This document shows, piece by piece, positions 28,324-37,400 of a stretch of DNA of 64,000 bases. Position numbers and translations under genes: made by a program. Every line of letters starts with the position of its first letter. The first letter of the stretch is position 1. The notes under the pieces were generated by a model. It had not been told where the DNA came from. It saw only the letters and a list, made by a program, of their open reading frames with translations, and made no database searches. This stretch comes from Hyphomicrobiales bacterium. GTDB taxonomy: Bacteria; Pseudomonadota; Alphaproteobacteria; Rhizobiales; Rhizobiaceae. Location of the stretch: assembly GCA_900469475.1 (NCBI GenBank), contig UBXG01000005.1, forward strand, positions 620,001-684,000, given 5' to 3'.

Positions 28324-28731
28324 TTATTGGCAGGCCTTCGATCCCCCAGCCCAGCGATTGACGTCGCCCGTGATGCGGCCGCCGGAGGCGCCCGACATCA
28401 TCGGGCCGAAGGCCTGCAATTGCGCTGGATTGCCTTCTGCTTGCACGACGAGCGAAGGCCGGCCGGTCGGATGTTTCTTGTCGACCACGAGGATGCGAGG
28501 GCGACCGGTAAAGGAGTTGAGCTCCGGAGCGAGCTGATAAGTCGCGAAAGCCGGGTCCGAAGACTTGAACCAGCAGGCATTGGCGTTGAGCATAATGCGT
28601 TCCATCGTCGACAGGGCGCTGTGATCGGTCGCGATGATGCTCGGCGGACGCGGGCCGCAAGAGGTGACCAATAGCCCAAGCATCGCGATAGCGGCGGCGG
28701 AGTAAAGTCCTGTCAGGAGGCGAGGGTGCAT
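28324..28731 (-). CDS. Small hypothetical lipoprotein
   Basis: A 135-residue protein with a lipoprotein signal peptide: a hydrophobic core (YSAAAIAMLGLLV) and a lipobox LVTSC with the acylated Cys near residue 25. The mature part has two further cysteines (NACWF and the terminal KACQ) likely to form a disulfide. I do not recognise a named domain. The ATG at 28731 follows GGAAAGAGATTG. It lies downstream of purQ on the same strand with a 109-base gap, so it is probably a separate unit. Confidence 0.72.
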   Translation of the reverse strand: MHPRLLTGLYSAAAIAMLGLLVTSCGPRPPSIIATDHSALSTMERIMLNANACWFKSSDPAFATYQLAPELNSFTGRPRILVVDKKHPTGRPSLVVQAEGNPAQLQAFGPMMSGASGGRITGDVNRWAGGSKACQ

Positions 28732-28840
28732 CAATCTCTTTCCAATAAGGCGGTGGGGCTGGTCTGCCGGGTCGTATTCCGGCGCCCTGCTGTTCGATCC
28801 AAAAACGCCGATTTTATGGTTCTGATAACGGGCTGGCGTA

Positions 28841-29512
28841 TCAAGCCGCGATCACGCCAAGCGCGGACGCAAACAGACCGCGACCGTCATTGCCGCCATG
28901 GGCTGCCTCGATCAGATTTTCCGGATGCGGCATCATGCCGAGCACGTTGCCCTTGGCGTTCATCACGCCGGCAATATCGTTGACCGAGCCGTTGGGGTTG
29001 GTGCCTTCGGCGTAGCGGAAGACCACCTGGCCATTATCCTCGATAGCCTTCAGCGTTTCAGCATCCGCAAAATAATTGCCGTCGTGATGTGCGACTGGGC
29101 TGCGGATGACCTGGCCTTTGGCATAGGCGGACGTGAAGTCCGTTTCGGCATTGACGACTTCCAGCTTCACTTCGCGGCAGACGAATTTCAGCGAAGCGTT
29201 GCGCATCAACGCGCCCGGCAGCATGCCGGCTTCGAGCAGAATTTGGAAACCGTTGCAGACGCCCAAGACTTTGATGCCCTTGTCGGCCTTGTCCTTGATT
29301 GCCTGCATGATCGGCATGCGGGCGGCAATCGCGCCGCAGCGCAGATAATCGCCATAGGAGAAGCCGCCGGGAATGACGATCAGGTCGACATCCGGAATCT
29401 CGGTCTCCGTCTGCCAGACCGTCATGGGCGCATGGCCGGAAATCTTGGTCAGCGCCGCGATCATGTCACGATCGCGATTGAGGCCGGGGAGTTGGACGAC
29501 TGCTGATTTCAT
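28841..29512 (-). CDS. purQ: Phosphoribosylformylglycinamidine synthase subunit PurQ
   Basis: PurQ is the glutaminase subunit that supplies ammonia to PurL. The 223-residue class I glutamine amidotransferase has the nucleophile elbow GVCNGFQIL (Cys near residue 86), the oxyanion region [13 protein letters not shown] and the C-terminal MPHPEN with the catalytic His. The ATG at 29512 overlaps the stop of kptA by four bases (ATGA), showing translational coupling with an RNA-repair enzyme. Confidence 0.98.
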   Translation of the reverse strand: MKSAVVQLPGLNRDRDMIAALTKISGHAPMTVWQTETEIPDVDLIVIPGGFSYGDYLRCGAIAARMPIMQAIKDKADKGIKVLGVCNGFQILLEAGMLPGALMRNASLKFVCREVKLEVVNAETDFTSAYAKGQVIRSPVAHHDGNYFADAETLKAIEDNGQVVFRYAEGTNPNGSVNDIAGVMNAKGNVLGMMPHPENLIEAAHGGNDGRGLFASALGVIAA

Positions 29513-30066
29513 GATGCTGTTCCCGAGAGAGGCGAAAGATACAGACTTGGAACGTGATCGGTGAGCCATACTCCATTGTCGCTGACAAAGAAAGAATGAC
29601 CTTCCGCATGCATGCGCGCCGCATCGATTTCAAGAATGATATAGTCACCCATGCGTCTCGTCGCGACGATCTTGGCGGTCTCGATATCCGGCGACAGGTG
29701 AACATGATGTCGCTGCATTTTCTTCAACCCTGAAACTTGAATGGACGGCCAGCTTTCGAGCGATGTTCCGTGAAACAACTTCAACGGCGGCTCCCCCGCT
29801 CTTAGCGCCAGATCGACGGCGACGCTGTGGCCCTGAGCTGCGCGGATACGATGATCCAGCAGAGTGAAGCGTTTCTTCGGATTAGACTCGATCACTTCGA
29901 GGATATCGTCTTCAGAGACATCGAAGCGATCAAGAACCGCCCTTTTCAGATCATTGAAAGGCACCCATCCCTCCGAATCCAGAGACAAGCCGGCTTCATG
30001 GGGCGCATGCCTCAGCACATAGCTTATGAACTTCGAGATGTCGGTCTGGAGTTTGGTGGACACCAT
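29509..30066 (-). CDS. kptA: RNA 2'-phosphotransferase (Tpt1/KptA family)
   Basis: KptA removes an internal 2'-phosphate from RNA by transfer to NAD+, giving ADP-ribose 1'',2''-cyclic phosphate. The 185-residue length fits the family. Visible signature blocks are [15 protein letters not shown] (Arg/His of the RNA site), [14 protein letters not shown] (second Arg), [14 protein letters not shown] (NAD-binding HGT) and [13 protein letters not shown]. It sits between purS (8 bases upstream) and purQ (4-base overlap), an unexpected partner for a purine pathway operon. Bacterial substrates for KptA are largely unknown. Confidence 0.92.
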   Translation of the reverse strand: MVSTKLQTDISKFISYVLRHAPHEAGLSLDSEGWVPFNDLKRAVLDRFDVSEDDILEVIESNPKKRFTLLDHRIRAAQGHSVAVDLALRAGEPPLKLFHGTSLESWPSIQVSGLKKMQRHHVHLSPDIETAKIVATRRMGDYIILEIDAARMHAEGHSFFVSDNGVWLTDHVPSLYLSPLSGTAS

Positions 30067-30074
30067 CTATGATA

Positions 30075-30317
30075 TCAGTCGATCGAAATGCTGAAGTTCT
30101 CGATGACCGTATTGGCGAGAAGCTTCTCGCACATGGCCTTCAGATCGGCTTCGGCCTTGTTCTTGTCGGTGCCTTCAAGCTCGAGATCGAAGACCTTGCC
30201 CTGGCGGACCTGATGGACGCCGTCAAAGCCGAGTGCGCCAAGCGCGCCTTCGATTGCCTTGCCCTGCGGATCGAGAACGCCGTTCTTCAGCGTGACGGTT
30301 ACACGAGCCTTGATCAC
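30075..30317 (-). CDS. purS: Phosphoribosylformylglycinamidine synthase subunit PurS
   Basis: The 80-residue PurS forms the bridge between PurL and PurQ in the three-part FGAM synthase. The sequence ARVTVTLKNGVLDPQGKAI, then GALGFDGVHQVRQGKVFDLEL, is typical. It lies 17 bases after purC and 8 bases before kptA on the minus strand, so all are probably one transcript. Confidence 0.97.
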   Translation of the reverse strand: MIKARVTVTLKNGVLDPQGKAIEGALGALGFDGVHQVRQGKVFDLELEGTDKNKAEADLKAMCEKLLANTVIENFSISID

Positions 30318-30334
30318 GATTGTCCTTTCTGAAC

Positions 30335-31099
30335 TTACTTGACGAGAACCGGGCCCGTGCCGCGCACGGGTTCGTTTTCATTGATGATGCCGAGGCGGCG
30401 AGCCACTTCCGAATAGGCTTCGAGCAGGCCGCCCATGTCGCGACGGAAGCGGTCCTTGTCCATCTTCTCGTGGGTTTCGATATCCCAGAGACGGCAAGAG
30501 TCCGGCGAGATTTCGTCGGCAAGGATGATGCGCATCATGTCGCCTTCGAACAGGCGGCCGCATTCGATCTTGAAATCGACGAGCTGGATGCCGACGCCGA
30601 GGAAAAGGCCGGTCATGAAGTCGTTGACGCGAATGGCAAGCGCCATGATGTCATCGAGCTCGGCCGGATTGGCCCAGCCGAAGGCGGTAATGTGCTCTTC
30701 GGAGACCATCGGATCTTCGAGCGCATCGGACTTATAGTAGAATTCGATGATCGAGCGCGGCAGGACCACGCCTTCCTCGATGCCGAGGCGCTTGGCGAGC
30801 GAGCCGGCGGCGACGTTGCGCACGACGATCTCGAGCGGAATCATCTCCACTTCCTTGATCAGCTGCTCGCGCATGTTGAGACGGCGGATGAAATGGGTGG
30901 GAATGCCGATCTTGTTCAGATGGCTGAAGATATACTCGCAGATGCGATTGTTCAGAACACCCTTGCCATCGATGACTTCGTGCTTCTTCTTGTTGAAGGC
31001 GGTGGCGTCGTCCTTGAAGAACTGGATCAGCGTGCCCGGCTCAGGCCCCTCGTAAAGGATCTTGGCCTTGCCCTCGTAAATACGGCGGCGACGGTTCAT
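30335..31099 (-). CDS. purC: SAICAR synthase
   Basis: PurC ligates aspartate to CAIR in purine synthesis. The 254-residue protein begins [20 protein letters not shown] with the ATP-binding strand pair, followed by [26 protein letters not shown] and the signature [10 protein letters not shown], and [15 protein letters not shown]. The ATG at 31099 has AGAGAAG upstream; the 22-residue longer frame is not conserved. It is the first gene of the purC-purS-kptA-purQ block, so the promoter should lie in 31100-31365. Confidence 0.97.
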   Translation of the reverse strand: MNRRRRIYEGKAKILYEGPEPGTLIQFFKDDATAFNKKKHEVIDGKGVLNNRICEYIFSHLNKIGIPTHFIRRLNMREQLIKEVEMIPLEIVVRNVAAGSLAKRLGIEEGVVLPRSIIEFYYKSDALEDPMVSEEHITAFGWANPAELDDIMALAIRVNDFMTGLFLGVGIQLVDFKIECGRLFEGDMMRIILADEISPDSCRLWDIETHEKMDKDRFRRDMGGLLEAYSEVARRLGIINENEPVRGTGPVLVK

Positions 31100-31261
31100 T
31101 GGTATTCTTCTCTGTCTTTGGCGCTCATGGGACAGCGCAAGTGGATCGTATGTGGGCGTCCCCATAACGGATAAGAAGCGAATTCACAATCCGCCTGCGC
31201 CTCCTTCCTCGGAATTCCGGCCTCGGCGGGGTGCCAATGCCAGATTCGGGGTCCAGTCATG

Positions 31262-31280
31262 ACCTGTTTTACAGGTTTTT
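31262..31280 (+). terminator. Orphan terminator-like hairpin on the plus strand
   Basis: ACCTGT-TTT-ACAGGT is followed by TTTTTA in the plus-strand direction, but no plus-strand gene ends here; both neighbours are on the minus strand. It could end a small RNA or be chance. Confidence 0.4.
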
Positions 31281-31365
31281 ATCTGACGATGGAATGAAGG
31301 TGCCGGGTACTTCACAGGCTAGTGAGGCGAGGCATGCCTCTATTCATCGTCACGCTGCGATAATA

Positions 31366-31920
31366 CTACGGCTTCAGCTGGCTGAGAAACTTCGAAAAGA
31401 CCATTGTGCCTTCCGGCCAGGGGCCGTGACCGGATTCGGTATTGATATGACCGGATTCGCCGGCATCGATCAGGAGCGAGCCCCAGCTGTTGGCAATATC
31501 GTCGGCGTGCTCATAGGTGCCGAAGGGATCGTTGCGGCTGGCAATCGTGATCGACGGGAACGGCAGGGGATCGCGCGGGTAGGGACCGAACGTCATCAGA
31601 TGCTTGGGCCGGATGCCAGGATTGGCGACATCCGGCGGCGCGACCAGGAAGGCGCCTGCGACCTTGTTGCGGAAATGCGGGATTGCATGGATCACCGAGG
31701 GAACGCCGAGGGAATGCGCGACCAGCACGACGGGCTTGTCCGAGGCATTCACTTCTTCCGCAATGCGGGCCACCCAATCGTCGCGCACGGGCTTCGACCA
31801 TTCAGCCTGTTCCACGCGCCGCGCGGTCGAGAGCTTCTGCTCCCAGCGGGTCTGCCAGTGGTCGGGGCCGGAATTCGTATAGCCGGGGATGATGAGGATG
31901 TTTGCGTCGGAGGCTTTCAT
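31366..31920 (-). CDS. RBBP9/YdeN-family alpha/beta hydrolase
   Basis: A 184-residue serine hydrolase of the small RBBP9/YdeN group. Motifs are NILIIPGYTNSGPDHWQ near the start, the nucleophile elbow VLVAHSLGVPS (Ser near residue 70), the acidic residue region ASRNDPFGTYEHA and the catalytic His in GESGHINTESGHG. The substrate is unknown; esterase activity is the family expectation. It lies 266 bases upstream of purC and is divergent from a DUF2189 membrane protein. Confidence 0.88.
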   Translation of the reverse strand: MKASDANILIIPGYTNSGPDHWQTRWEQKLSTARRVEQAEWSKPVRDDWVARIAEEVNASDKPVVLVAHSLGVPSVIHAIPHFRNKVAGAFLVAPPDVANPGIRPKHLMTFGPYPRDPLPFPSITIASRNDPFGTYEHADDIANSWGSLLIDAGESGHINTESGHGPWPEGTMVFSKFLSQLKP

Positions 31921-32088
31921 GATTTCGCCGATGTGGAAAAGGGGAGCTCAACTGTCAAGGGAAAAAGGCGACAATTGCGGCAAAATTTGCTATGATTGCT
32001 GCTGCCGGTAGCGAATGACGATGTCGGTGACCCGTTTGCCGCCATCTTGCACCGCCAACCGAGCACCACGGTTGAGGAGGAGAGCATT

Positions 32089-32904
32089 ATGACGGCCTTT
32101 CACGTCATGGCTGGAGCAGACCACACTTTTACGCGTCCCGCCATCCGTAAGATCGCTATCGCCGATCTCGTCGATGCCCTGAAAATGGGACTTGACGATT
32201 TCAGCGAAAAGCCATCGCATTATGTCTTCTTGTGCCTGATGTATCCGATTGCCGGCATTGCGCTTGCGATATGGAGCACTGACCAGAATCTACTGCCATT
32301 GCTGTTTCCGCTGATGTCCGGTTTCGCTCTGCTCGGACCCTTGGCCGCGATCGGTCTCTACGAGATCAGCCGACGGCGTGAAAAGGGGCAAGATACGTCG
32401 TGGAGCCACGCGTTCGACGTGCGCTTTTCACCGGCGCTGCCGTCGATCATCGTTGCCGGCCTCATGCTGTTCGGCCTGTTCATTGTCTGGCTCTTCGTGG
32501 CGCGGAATATCTATTTCATCTACTTCGGCGATGGTGTCCCTCCAACGCTTTCATCCTTCGTCTCGAGCGTGCTGACGACGCGGGAAGGCATGGCGATGAT
32601 GCTTTGGGGCGACCTGATCGGCTTCGTCTTTGCGCTCGTGGCCCTGGCGACCACGGTCGTTACGTTCCAGCTGCTACTTGACCGTGACGTCGGTGTCGTC
32701 GCCGCGATCGATGCGAGTATCCGGGCGACGCTGACCAATCCGGTGCCGATCGCCGTCTGGGGCTTGATCGTGGCGGCGCTGCTCGTTGTCGGCACCATCC
32801 CGATTTTTGTCGGGCTGGCAGTCGTCATGCCGATCCTCGGCCATGCGTCCTGGCATCTCTATCGCAAGCTGATTGTGACCGAGAGCCGGACGAAGCCGGC
32901 ATAG
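32089..32904 (+). CDS. DUF2189 multi-pass membrane protein
   Basis: A 271-residue inner-membrane protein with about six hydrophobic segments starting near residue 47 (VFLCLMYPIAGIALAIW) and ending in a short basic tail. The N-terminal soluble stretch and the IADLVDALKMGLDDF block before helix 1 are characteristic of DUF2189 proteins, sometimes annotated as cytochrome c oxidase subunit I-like, although no haem ligands are evident. The ATG at 32089 follows GAGGAGGAGAG. Function unknown. Confidence 0.8.
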   Translation: MTAFHVMAGADHTFTRPAIRKIAIADLVDALKMGLDDFSEKPSHYVFLCLMYPIAGIALAIWSTDQNLLPLLFPLMSGFALLGPLAAIGLYEISRRREKGQDTSWSHAFDVRFSPALPSIIVAGLMLFGLFIVWLFVARNIYFIYFGDGVPPTLSSFVSSVLTTREGMAMMLWGDLIGFVFALVALATTVVTFQLLLDRDVGVVAAIDASIRATLTNPVPIAVWGLIVAALLVVGTIPIFVGLAVVMPILGHASWHLYRKLIVTESRTKPA

Positions 32905-32974
32905 GCCGAAGCCGTCATCATTGGAACCGCGGGGCGGTTTTCACGTTGATCCGCATCACAAGGAGATGCGGATC

Positions 32975-33490
32975 ATGGCGCGACTTACCCATATTTTCAC
33001 CCGTTTCGCAGTCGTGGTTTCGGAATGGACTGGCAAGCCGGTCATTTTCGTGCTGGCGCTGCTTTCGGTGGTTCTTTGGGGAGCCACCGGGCCAATCTTC
33101 GGTTACTCCGACACATGGCAGCTGGTCATCAACACCAGCACGACGATCGTCACCTTCCTGATGGTTTTTCTGCTGCAGAATGCACAGATGCGCGATACGC
33201 GGGCCATCCAGGCCAAGCTCAACGAACTCATCCTGACGAGCGCGGCCGAGAACCGCTTTGTCGGGATCGAGAATCTTGACGAAGAGGATTTAAAGCACCT
33301 CGACCGGCTGGTCGAAAAGGCGGCAAAGCGCGAACCTGAACAACATCAGGACAAGGCTGGCGAGAGCATCGAGTATGACCGCGCTATCGCGGCCACATCC
33401 GCCAACAACAGAAAGAGGCGGCGCGTCAGCCGCACCGCCTCAAGCAAAGCAAAATCAGAAACGGAAAACTCTAGCCGAAAACCCGCTTGA
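32975..33490 (+). CDS. Low-affinity iron permease family protein
   Basis: A 171-residue protein with two transmembrane helices (about residues 22-39 and 50-66) and the family block ITFLMVFLLQ-like TIVTFLMVFLLQNAQMRDTR, followed by KLNELI and NLDEEDLKHL. Bacterial relatives of fungal Fet4 have unclear transport function. The C-terminal tail is basic and Ser-rich (KRRRVSRTASSKAKSE). The ATG at 32975 has AAGGAG eight bases upstream. Its last 20 bases overlap the 3' end of purB, and the purB terminator lies inside its coding region. Confidence 0.83.
   Translation: MARLTHIFTRFAVVVSEWTGKPVIFVLALLSVVLWGATGPIFGYSDTWQLVINTSTTIVTFLMVFLLQNAQMRDTRAIQAKLNELILTSAAENRFVGIENLDEEDLKHLDRLVEKAAKREPEQHQDKAGESIEYDRAIAATSANNRKRRRVSRTASSKAKSETENSSRKPA
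33412..33441 (-). terminator. Intrinsic terminator of purB inside the convergent gene
   Basis: On the minus strand GAGGCGGTGCG and CGCGCCGCCTC form an 11-base stem (one G-U pair) with a 5-base loop and a short TTT run. It starts 30 bases downstream of the purB stop and is embedded in the coding tail of the iron permease gene. Confidence 0.7.
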
Positions 33491-34772
33491 AGATCGTGTC
33501 GACATGCTTGGTGTGATAGCCAAGGTCGAATTTTTCGCGGATATCTGCTTCCGAGAGAGCCGCACGCACTTCCTGGTCGGCCAGCAATTCCTCGAGGAAG
33601 TCCTTGCCTTCCTCCCAAACCTTCATGGCGTTGCGCTGGACCAGGCGATAGGAATCTTCGCGGGAGACGCCGGCCTGGGTCAGCGCCAGCAGCACGCGCT
33701 GCGAATGAACAAGTCCACGGAACTTGTTCAGATTCTTCATCATATTGTCCGGATAGACGAGAAGCTTGTCGATGACGCTTGTCATCCGGGCCAGCGCGAA
33801 ATCGAGCGTGACGGTCGCGTCGGGGCCGATCATGCGTTCGACGGAGGAGTGCGAGATATCGCGCTCATGCCAGAGAGCGACATTTTCCATGGCCGGGATC
33901 GAATAGGAGCGGACCATGCGGGCGAGGCCCGTCAGGTTTTCCGTCAAGACCGGATTGCGCTTGTGCGGCATGGCGGAGGAGCCCTTCTGGCCCGGCGAGA
34001 AATATTCTTCGGCTTCCAGAACTTCGGTGCGCTGCAGATGGCGGATTTCGGTGGCGAGACGCTCGATCGAGGAAGCGACGACGCCGAGTGTCGCGAAGAA
34101 CATAGCGTGACGGTCGCGCGGGATGACCTGGGTCGAAACCGGCTCCGGCTTCAGCCCGAGCGCGGCTGCGACATGCTCCTCGACGCGCGGGTCGATGTTG
34201 GCGAAGGTGCCGACGGCGCCGGAGATCGCGCAGGTTGCGACTTCCTCGCGCGCGGCGATCAGGCGCTGCTTGCAGCGTTCGAATTCGGCATAGGCGAGCG
34301 CCAGCTTGACGCCGAAGGTCGTGGGTTCGGCATGGATGCCGTGCGAGCGGCCGATGGTGACGGTGTCCTTATGCTCGAAGGCACGACGCTTCAGGGCTTC
34401 CAGCAGCTTGTCGATATCGGCGAGCAGCAGGTCGCTGGCGCGCACGAGCTGGACGTTGAAGCACGTATCGAGAACGTCGGAGGAGGTCATGCCCTGGTGC
34501 ACGAAACGGGCGTCCGGCCCGACGATTTCGGCCAGATGCGTCAGGAAGGCGATGACGTCGTGCTTGGTCACTGCTTCGATCTCGTCGATGCGGGCGACGT
34601 CGAACGTGGCCTTGCCGCCCTTTTCCCAGATGGTATCCGCTGCTGACTTCGGAATGACGCCGAGCGCGGCCAGTGCGTCACAGGCATGGGCCTCGATCTC
34701 GAACCAGATACGGAACTTGGTTTCAGGAGACCAGATGGCGACCATTTCCGGTCGGGAGTAGCGCGGGATCAT
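33471..34772 (-). CDS. purB: Adenylosuccinate lyase
   Basis: PurB cleaves SAICAR and adenylosuccinate, releasing fumarate, in purine and AMP synthesis. The 433-residue sequence begins MIPRYSRPEMVAIWSPETKF and has the fumarase-superfamily blocks GMTSSDVLDTC, GRSHGIHAEPTTFG (catalytic His) and the signature loop GSSAMPHKRNP near residue 262. The ATG at 34772 matches the family length. Monocistronic, ending at the terminator within its convergent neighbour. Confidence 0.98.
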   Translation of the reverse strand: MIPRYSRPEMVAIWSPETKFRIWFEIEAHACDALAALGVIPKSAADTIWEKGGKATFDVARIDEIEAVTKHDVIAFLTHLAEIVGPDARFVHQGMTSSDVLDTCFNVQLVRASDLLLADIDKLLEALKRRAFEHKDTVTIGRSHGIHAEPTTFGVKLALAYAEFERCKQRLIAAREEVATCAISGAVGTFANIDPRVEEHVAAALGLKPEPVSTQVIPRDRHAMFFATLGVVASSIERLATEIRHLQRTEVLEAEEYFSPGQKGSSAMPHKRNPVLTENLTGLARMVRSYSIPAMENVALWHERDISHSSVERMIGPDATVTLDFALARMTSVIDKLLVYPDNMMKNLNKFRGLVHSQRVLLALTQAGVSREDSYRLVQRNAMKVWEEGKDFLEELLADQEVRAALSEADIREKFDLGYHTKHVDTIFKRVFG

Positions 34773-34874
34773 AGGCTCAAAGCTTTCTTGGCTGACGGAA
34801 AGGGAGAACTCGGCGCCCCCATAACAAAGACGGGCGGCAATCACAATGTTTCATGGGCACAATGTTTCAGTGCT

Positions 34875-35396
34875 TCAATCTCTCTGCCGCGCAAGATAGG
34901 CCGAAACAACGATCAGGCATAGCAGGCCGAGCGGCAAAAACAGGGCGAGGCCGAGGACGGCGAACTGGTAGACGGCGCTGGCGCCGGTAAACAGGAACTG
35001 GAAGATCCAGATAAGCGAACCGAATGGTGCATGCCAGCGCGAGTAGAACCAGCGATAGTCCATGGCGAAAAGGAAGGCCGTCATCGCTGCGGTGCCGATG
35101 GAGAGGGCCAGAAAGAAGGCGGCAAAACGCGCGCTGGTCGGCCGCTGACGGGCAAAACGCCGGGTGGGCGGCACAAGGATGGACCAGGCGAGGGCGCCGC
35201 CGAAGAAGTAGATGAGTGTGAGGGCGGTGATGTGGCTGGTCAGAAGGCCATTGCGAAAATAGAGGGTGACAAGTGCCGAGGCGGCCGTGGCCGTGCCCCA
35301 ACCGATCGCGCCAACGAACACTTCCAAGCAATGCGAGGCGACGGTCCGTGCCCGGCCCGTCGCTATTAGAACGTTGGTTGGATTAGTTTGATCCAA
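34875..35396 (-). CDS. Four-helix membrane protein, hypothetical
   Basis: A 173-residue protein with four predicted transmembrane helices (about residues 27-47, 56-76, 92-112 and 125-165). I do not recognise its family. The reading frame opens with TTG at 35396 inside the end of rpe (14-base overlap) behind GAGG, suggesting coupled translation; there is no ATG before the second half. Later TTG/GTG codons near [10 protein letters not shown] are alternatives. Confidence 0.6.
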   Translation of the reverse strand: MDQTNPTNVLIATGRARTVASHCLEVFVGAIGWGTATAASALVTLYFRNGLLTSHITALTLIYFFGGALAWSILVPPTRRFARQRPTSARFAAFFLALSIGTAAMTAFLFAMDYRWFYSRWHAPFGSLIWIFQFLFTGASAVYQFAVLGLALFLPLGLLCLIVVSAYLARQRD

Positions 35397-36069
35397 CGCG
35401 GCCTCGTTCGGCGGCCGCCCTGAGATCGCCTACCGTCTGGCGGTAGGCGTCGACCGATTCGCCCTTGAAGATCGCCGAGCCGGCAACGAGCACATTGGCA
35501 CCGGAAGCGGTGATCAGAGGGGCTGTTTCAACCGAGACGCCGCCATCGACTTCCAATTCGATCGGGCGGTCACCGATCAGGGACTTGGCGCTGCGGATTT
35601 TATCAGCCATGGCAGGGATGAACTTCTGGCCGCCAAAGCCGGGATTAACCGACATGATCAGGATCAGGTCGATATCGTCGAGGACGTTTTCCAGCACGGA
35701 AAGCGGCGTTGCCGGATTGAGGGTGACGCCGACCTTCTTGCCGAGATGGCGGATCGTCTGCAGCGAGCGGTGCAGATGCACGCCGGCTTCGGCATGGACC
35801 GTGATACGGTCGCAACCAGCCTTGGCGAAGGCTTCCAGATAGGGATCGGCCGGCGAAATCATCAGATGGCAGTCGAAGGTAGCGGTCGTGTACGGACGCA
35901 ATGCCTTGATGACATCGGCGCCGAAGGAGATGTTCGGCACGAAATGGCCGTCCATGACATCGAGATGGATCCAGTCGGCGCCGGCTTCGGTCACATCCTT
36001 GACTTCCTGCCCGAGCTTAGCGAAGTCGGCGGCGAGAATGGAAGGGGCAATACGGATCGGCAAGGTCAT
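35383..36069 (-). CDS. rpe: Ribulose-phosphate 3-epimerase
   Basis: Rpe interconverts ribulose 5-phosphate and xylulose 5-phosphate in the pentose phosphate pathway. The 228-residue TIM barrel shows [16 protein letters not shown], the metal-ligand block [29 protein letters not shown] and [12 protein letters not shown]. It overlaps the following membrane-protein gene by 14 bases. Confidence 0.97.
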   Translation of the reverse strand: MTLPIRIAPSILAADFAKLGQEVKDVTEAGADWIHLDVMDGHFVPNISFGADVIKALRPYTTATFDCHLMISPADPYLEAFAKAGCDRITVHAEAGVHLHRSLQTIRHLGKKVGVTLNPATPLSVLENVLDDIDLILIMSVNPGFGGQKFIPAMADKIRSAKSLIGDRPIELEVDGGVSVETAPLITASGANVLVAGSAIFKGESVDAYRQTVGDLRAAAERGRVGSN

Positions 36070-36151
36070 GGGTGGCTGAGCTCCAACTGATTACTTCGCG
36101 CCTGGATTACCACCGCTGCAACGGGCAAACAACCGCCAGAGCGGCTTGCCA

Positions 36152-37231
36152 TCAGTTCGATGGCGTCACCGGCACGAAGGCATTGCCCCGCCATTCCAGC
36201 AGGCGATAGGGGTTTTCGGTCAATTCGTGGTTTTGTCCAAATGAGATCGGGCCGATCATTGTCTGGAAAACCGTTCCGACGAGCTTTTCGGCAATGGGTT
36301 TACTGTCCGTCTTGGCGCCGTCGGCTGCCTGGCTGGCAATCTGAGCCGCAGCCGCAGCCGGTAGGGTATATCCATCAGGTTCGATGCCACCTGCGCGCAT
36401 CGCCTGCACAGTGGGCTGGGCTGCCGGCAGGCTGGCATAGTCGGGCAGCGCAATTGCCTGCACACCCTCCAGCAGGGGCAGGGGCTGATCTGCGGCGCGC
36501 ATGGCGTCGCCGCCCATCAGGACCAGCGGGATGTTCTCGCTTTTCGCGTCGCGGGCGATCACGGCGACATCGCTGCGATCGCCGCCGACGAAGACGCGTG
36601 CTGCGCCTGCCTTCTTCAGTCGTCGCACGAGGGCGATCTGCTGGTCCTGGCCGGGACGGTACGTATCGGTGAAAACGGGCTTCAGACCTTTTTCCTCTAG
36701 CGCGTTGCGGATCGCGCCGACGAGTTCGCGGCCGTGTATCGTGCCGTCATCGATCAGTGCCATCGGCTCTGCAGCCCAATTCTTCAGAATGGTATCGATG
36801 GCCACGGCCGCCTCGGCGCTATCGACCGGCGCGAGGCGAAACAGGGACCAGCCGTTCTTCAATGCATCTTCCATGAGAATGCGCGAGCGAACGGAAACGG
36901 TGATGACGGGAATGCCGGCATCCTTGAGACGCGGCAGCGCGCCCTCCAGGGTCTCCGTGCAGAGAAAGCCGATTGCGACTTGTGCATTGGCAGCCACCAG
37001 CGCTTCAGCGGCGGATCGGCCGCCATCCTCCGTACAAGGCTCGTTGACGACAGTTGCCGTATCCTTTTGCGCCTGGATCTGGAAATTTGCGCCGGCTATT
37101 ATCTCTGCCCCGAGCGCCGCGAAATTACCCTCCTGCGGTGCCACGACGCCGATGTGAATTCCTGCGGCATAGCTGCTGCCGGCTGCCGAAAGCAGCGCAA
37201 ACAGGAGCGGAAGGCGGCGCAGAACGTTCAT
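36152..37231 (-). CDS. Periplasmic branched-chain amino acid type ABC substrate-binding protein
   Basis: A 359-residue type I periplasmic binding protein of the LivJ/AmiC class. It has a signal peptide (residues 1-22, cleavage after SSYA) and then the characteristic first strand IHIGVVAPQEGNFAALGAEI, with GARVFVGGDRSDVA-type second-lobe sequences. No permease or ATPase gene is adjacent, so it either serves a transporter encoded elsewhere or acts as a sensor. The ligand is unknown. It is divergent from the flavin reductase that opens the molybdenum maturation operon. Confidence 0.87.
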   Translation of the reverse strand: MNVLRRLPLLFALLSAAGSSYAAGIHIGVVAPQEGNFAALGAEIIAGANFQIQAQKDTATVVNEPCTEDGGRSAAEALVAANAQVAIGFLCTETLEGALPRLKDAGIPVITVSVRSRILMEDALKNGWSLFRLAPVDSAEAAVAIDTILKNWAAEPMALIDDGTIHGRELVGAIRNALEEKGLKPVFTDTYRPGQDQQIALVRRLKKAGAARVFVGGDRSDVAVIARDAKSENIPLVLMGGDAMRAADQPLPLLEGVQAIALPDYASLPAAQPTVQAMRAGGIEPDGYTLPAAAAAQIASQAADGAKTDSKPIAEKLVGTVFQTMIGPISFGQNHELTENPYRLLEWRGNAFVPVTPSN

Positions 37232-37400
37232 CGATGGAGTATCCCGGACAATTTTCCTGCCCTATTTATCCGTCTGCAGGGCATCGTCAAAGAAAAAGCA
37301 GCAAAATCACTCCGTTTTCAATAATGCTATTGTAGAAAAGCTAACATCTGATCGTCATATTGAATGGCAGGCAAGCACGCCTCAACAAAGGGAGACGGTG

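Noticed and set aside
31100-31161. Possible 20-codon leader peptide (GTG start near 31161) upstream of purC
   Set aside because: The nearest ribosome site is about 13 bases away and there are no runs of regulatory codons; a short open frame of this size is expected by chance.
33375-34646. A 423-residue plus-strand frame opposite purB
   Set aside because: Shadow of the conserved purB gene; overlapping real genes explain the region.
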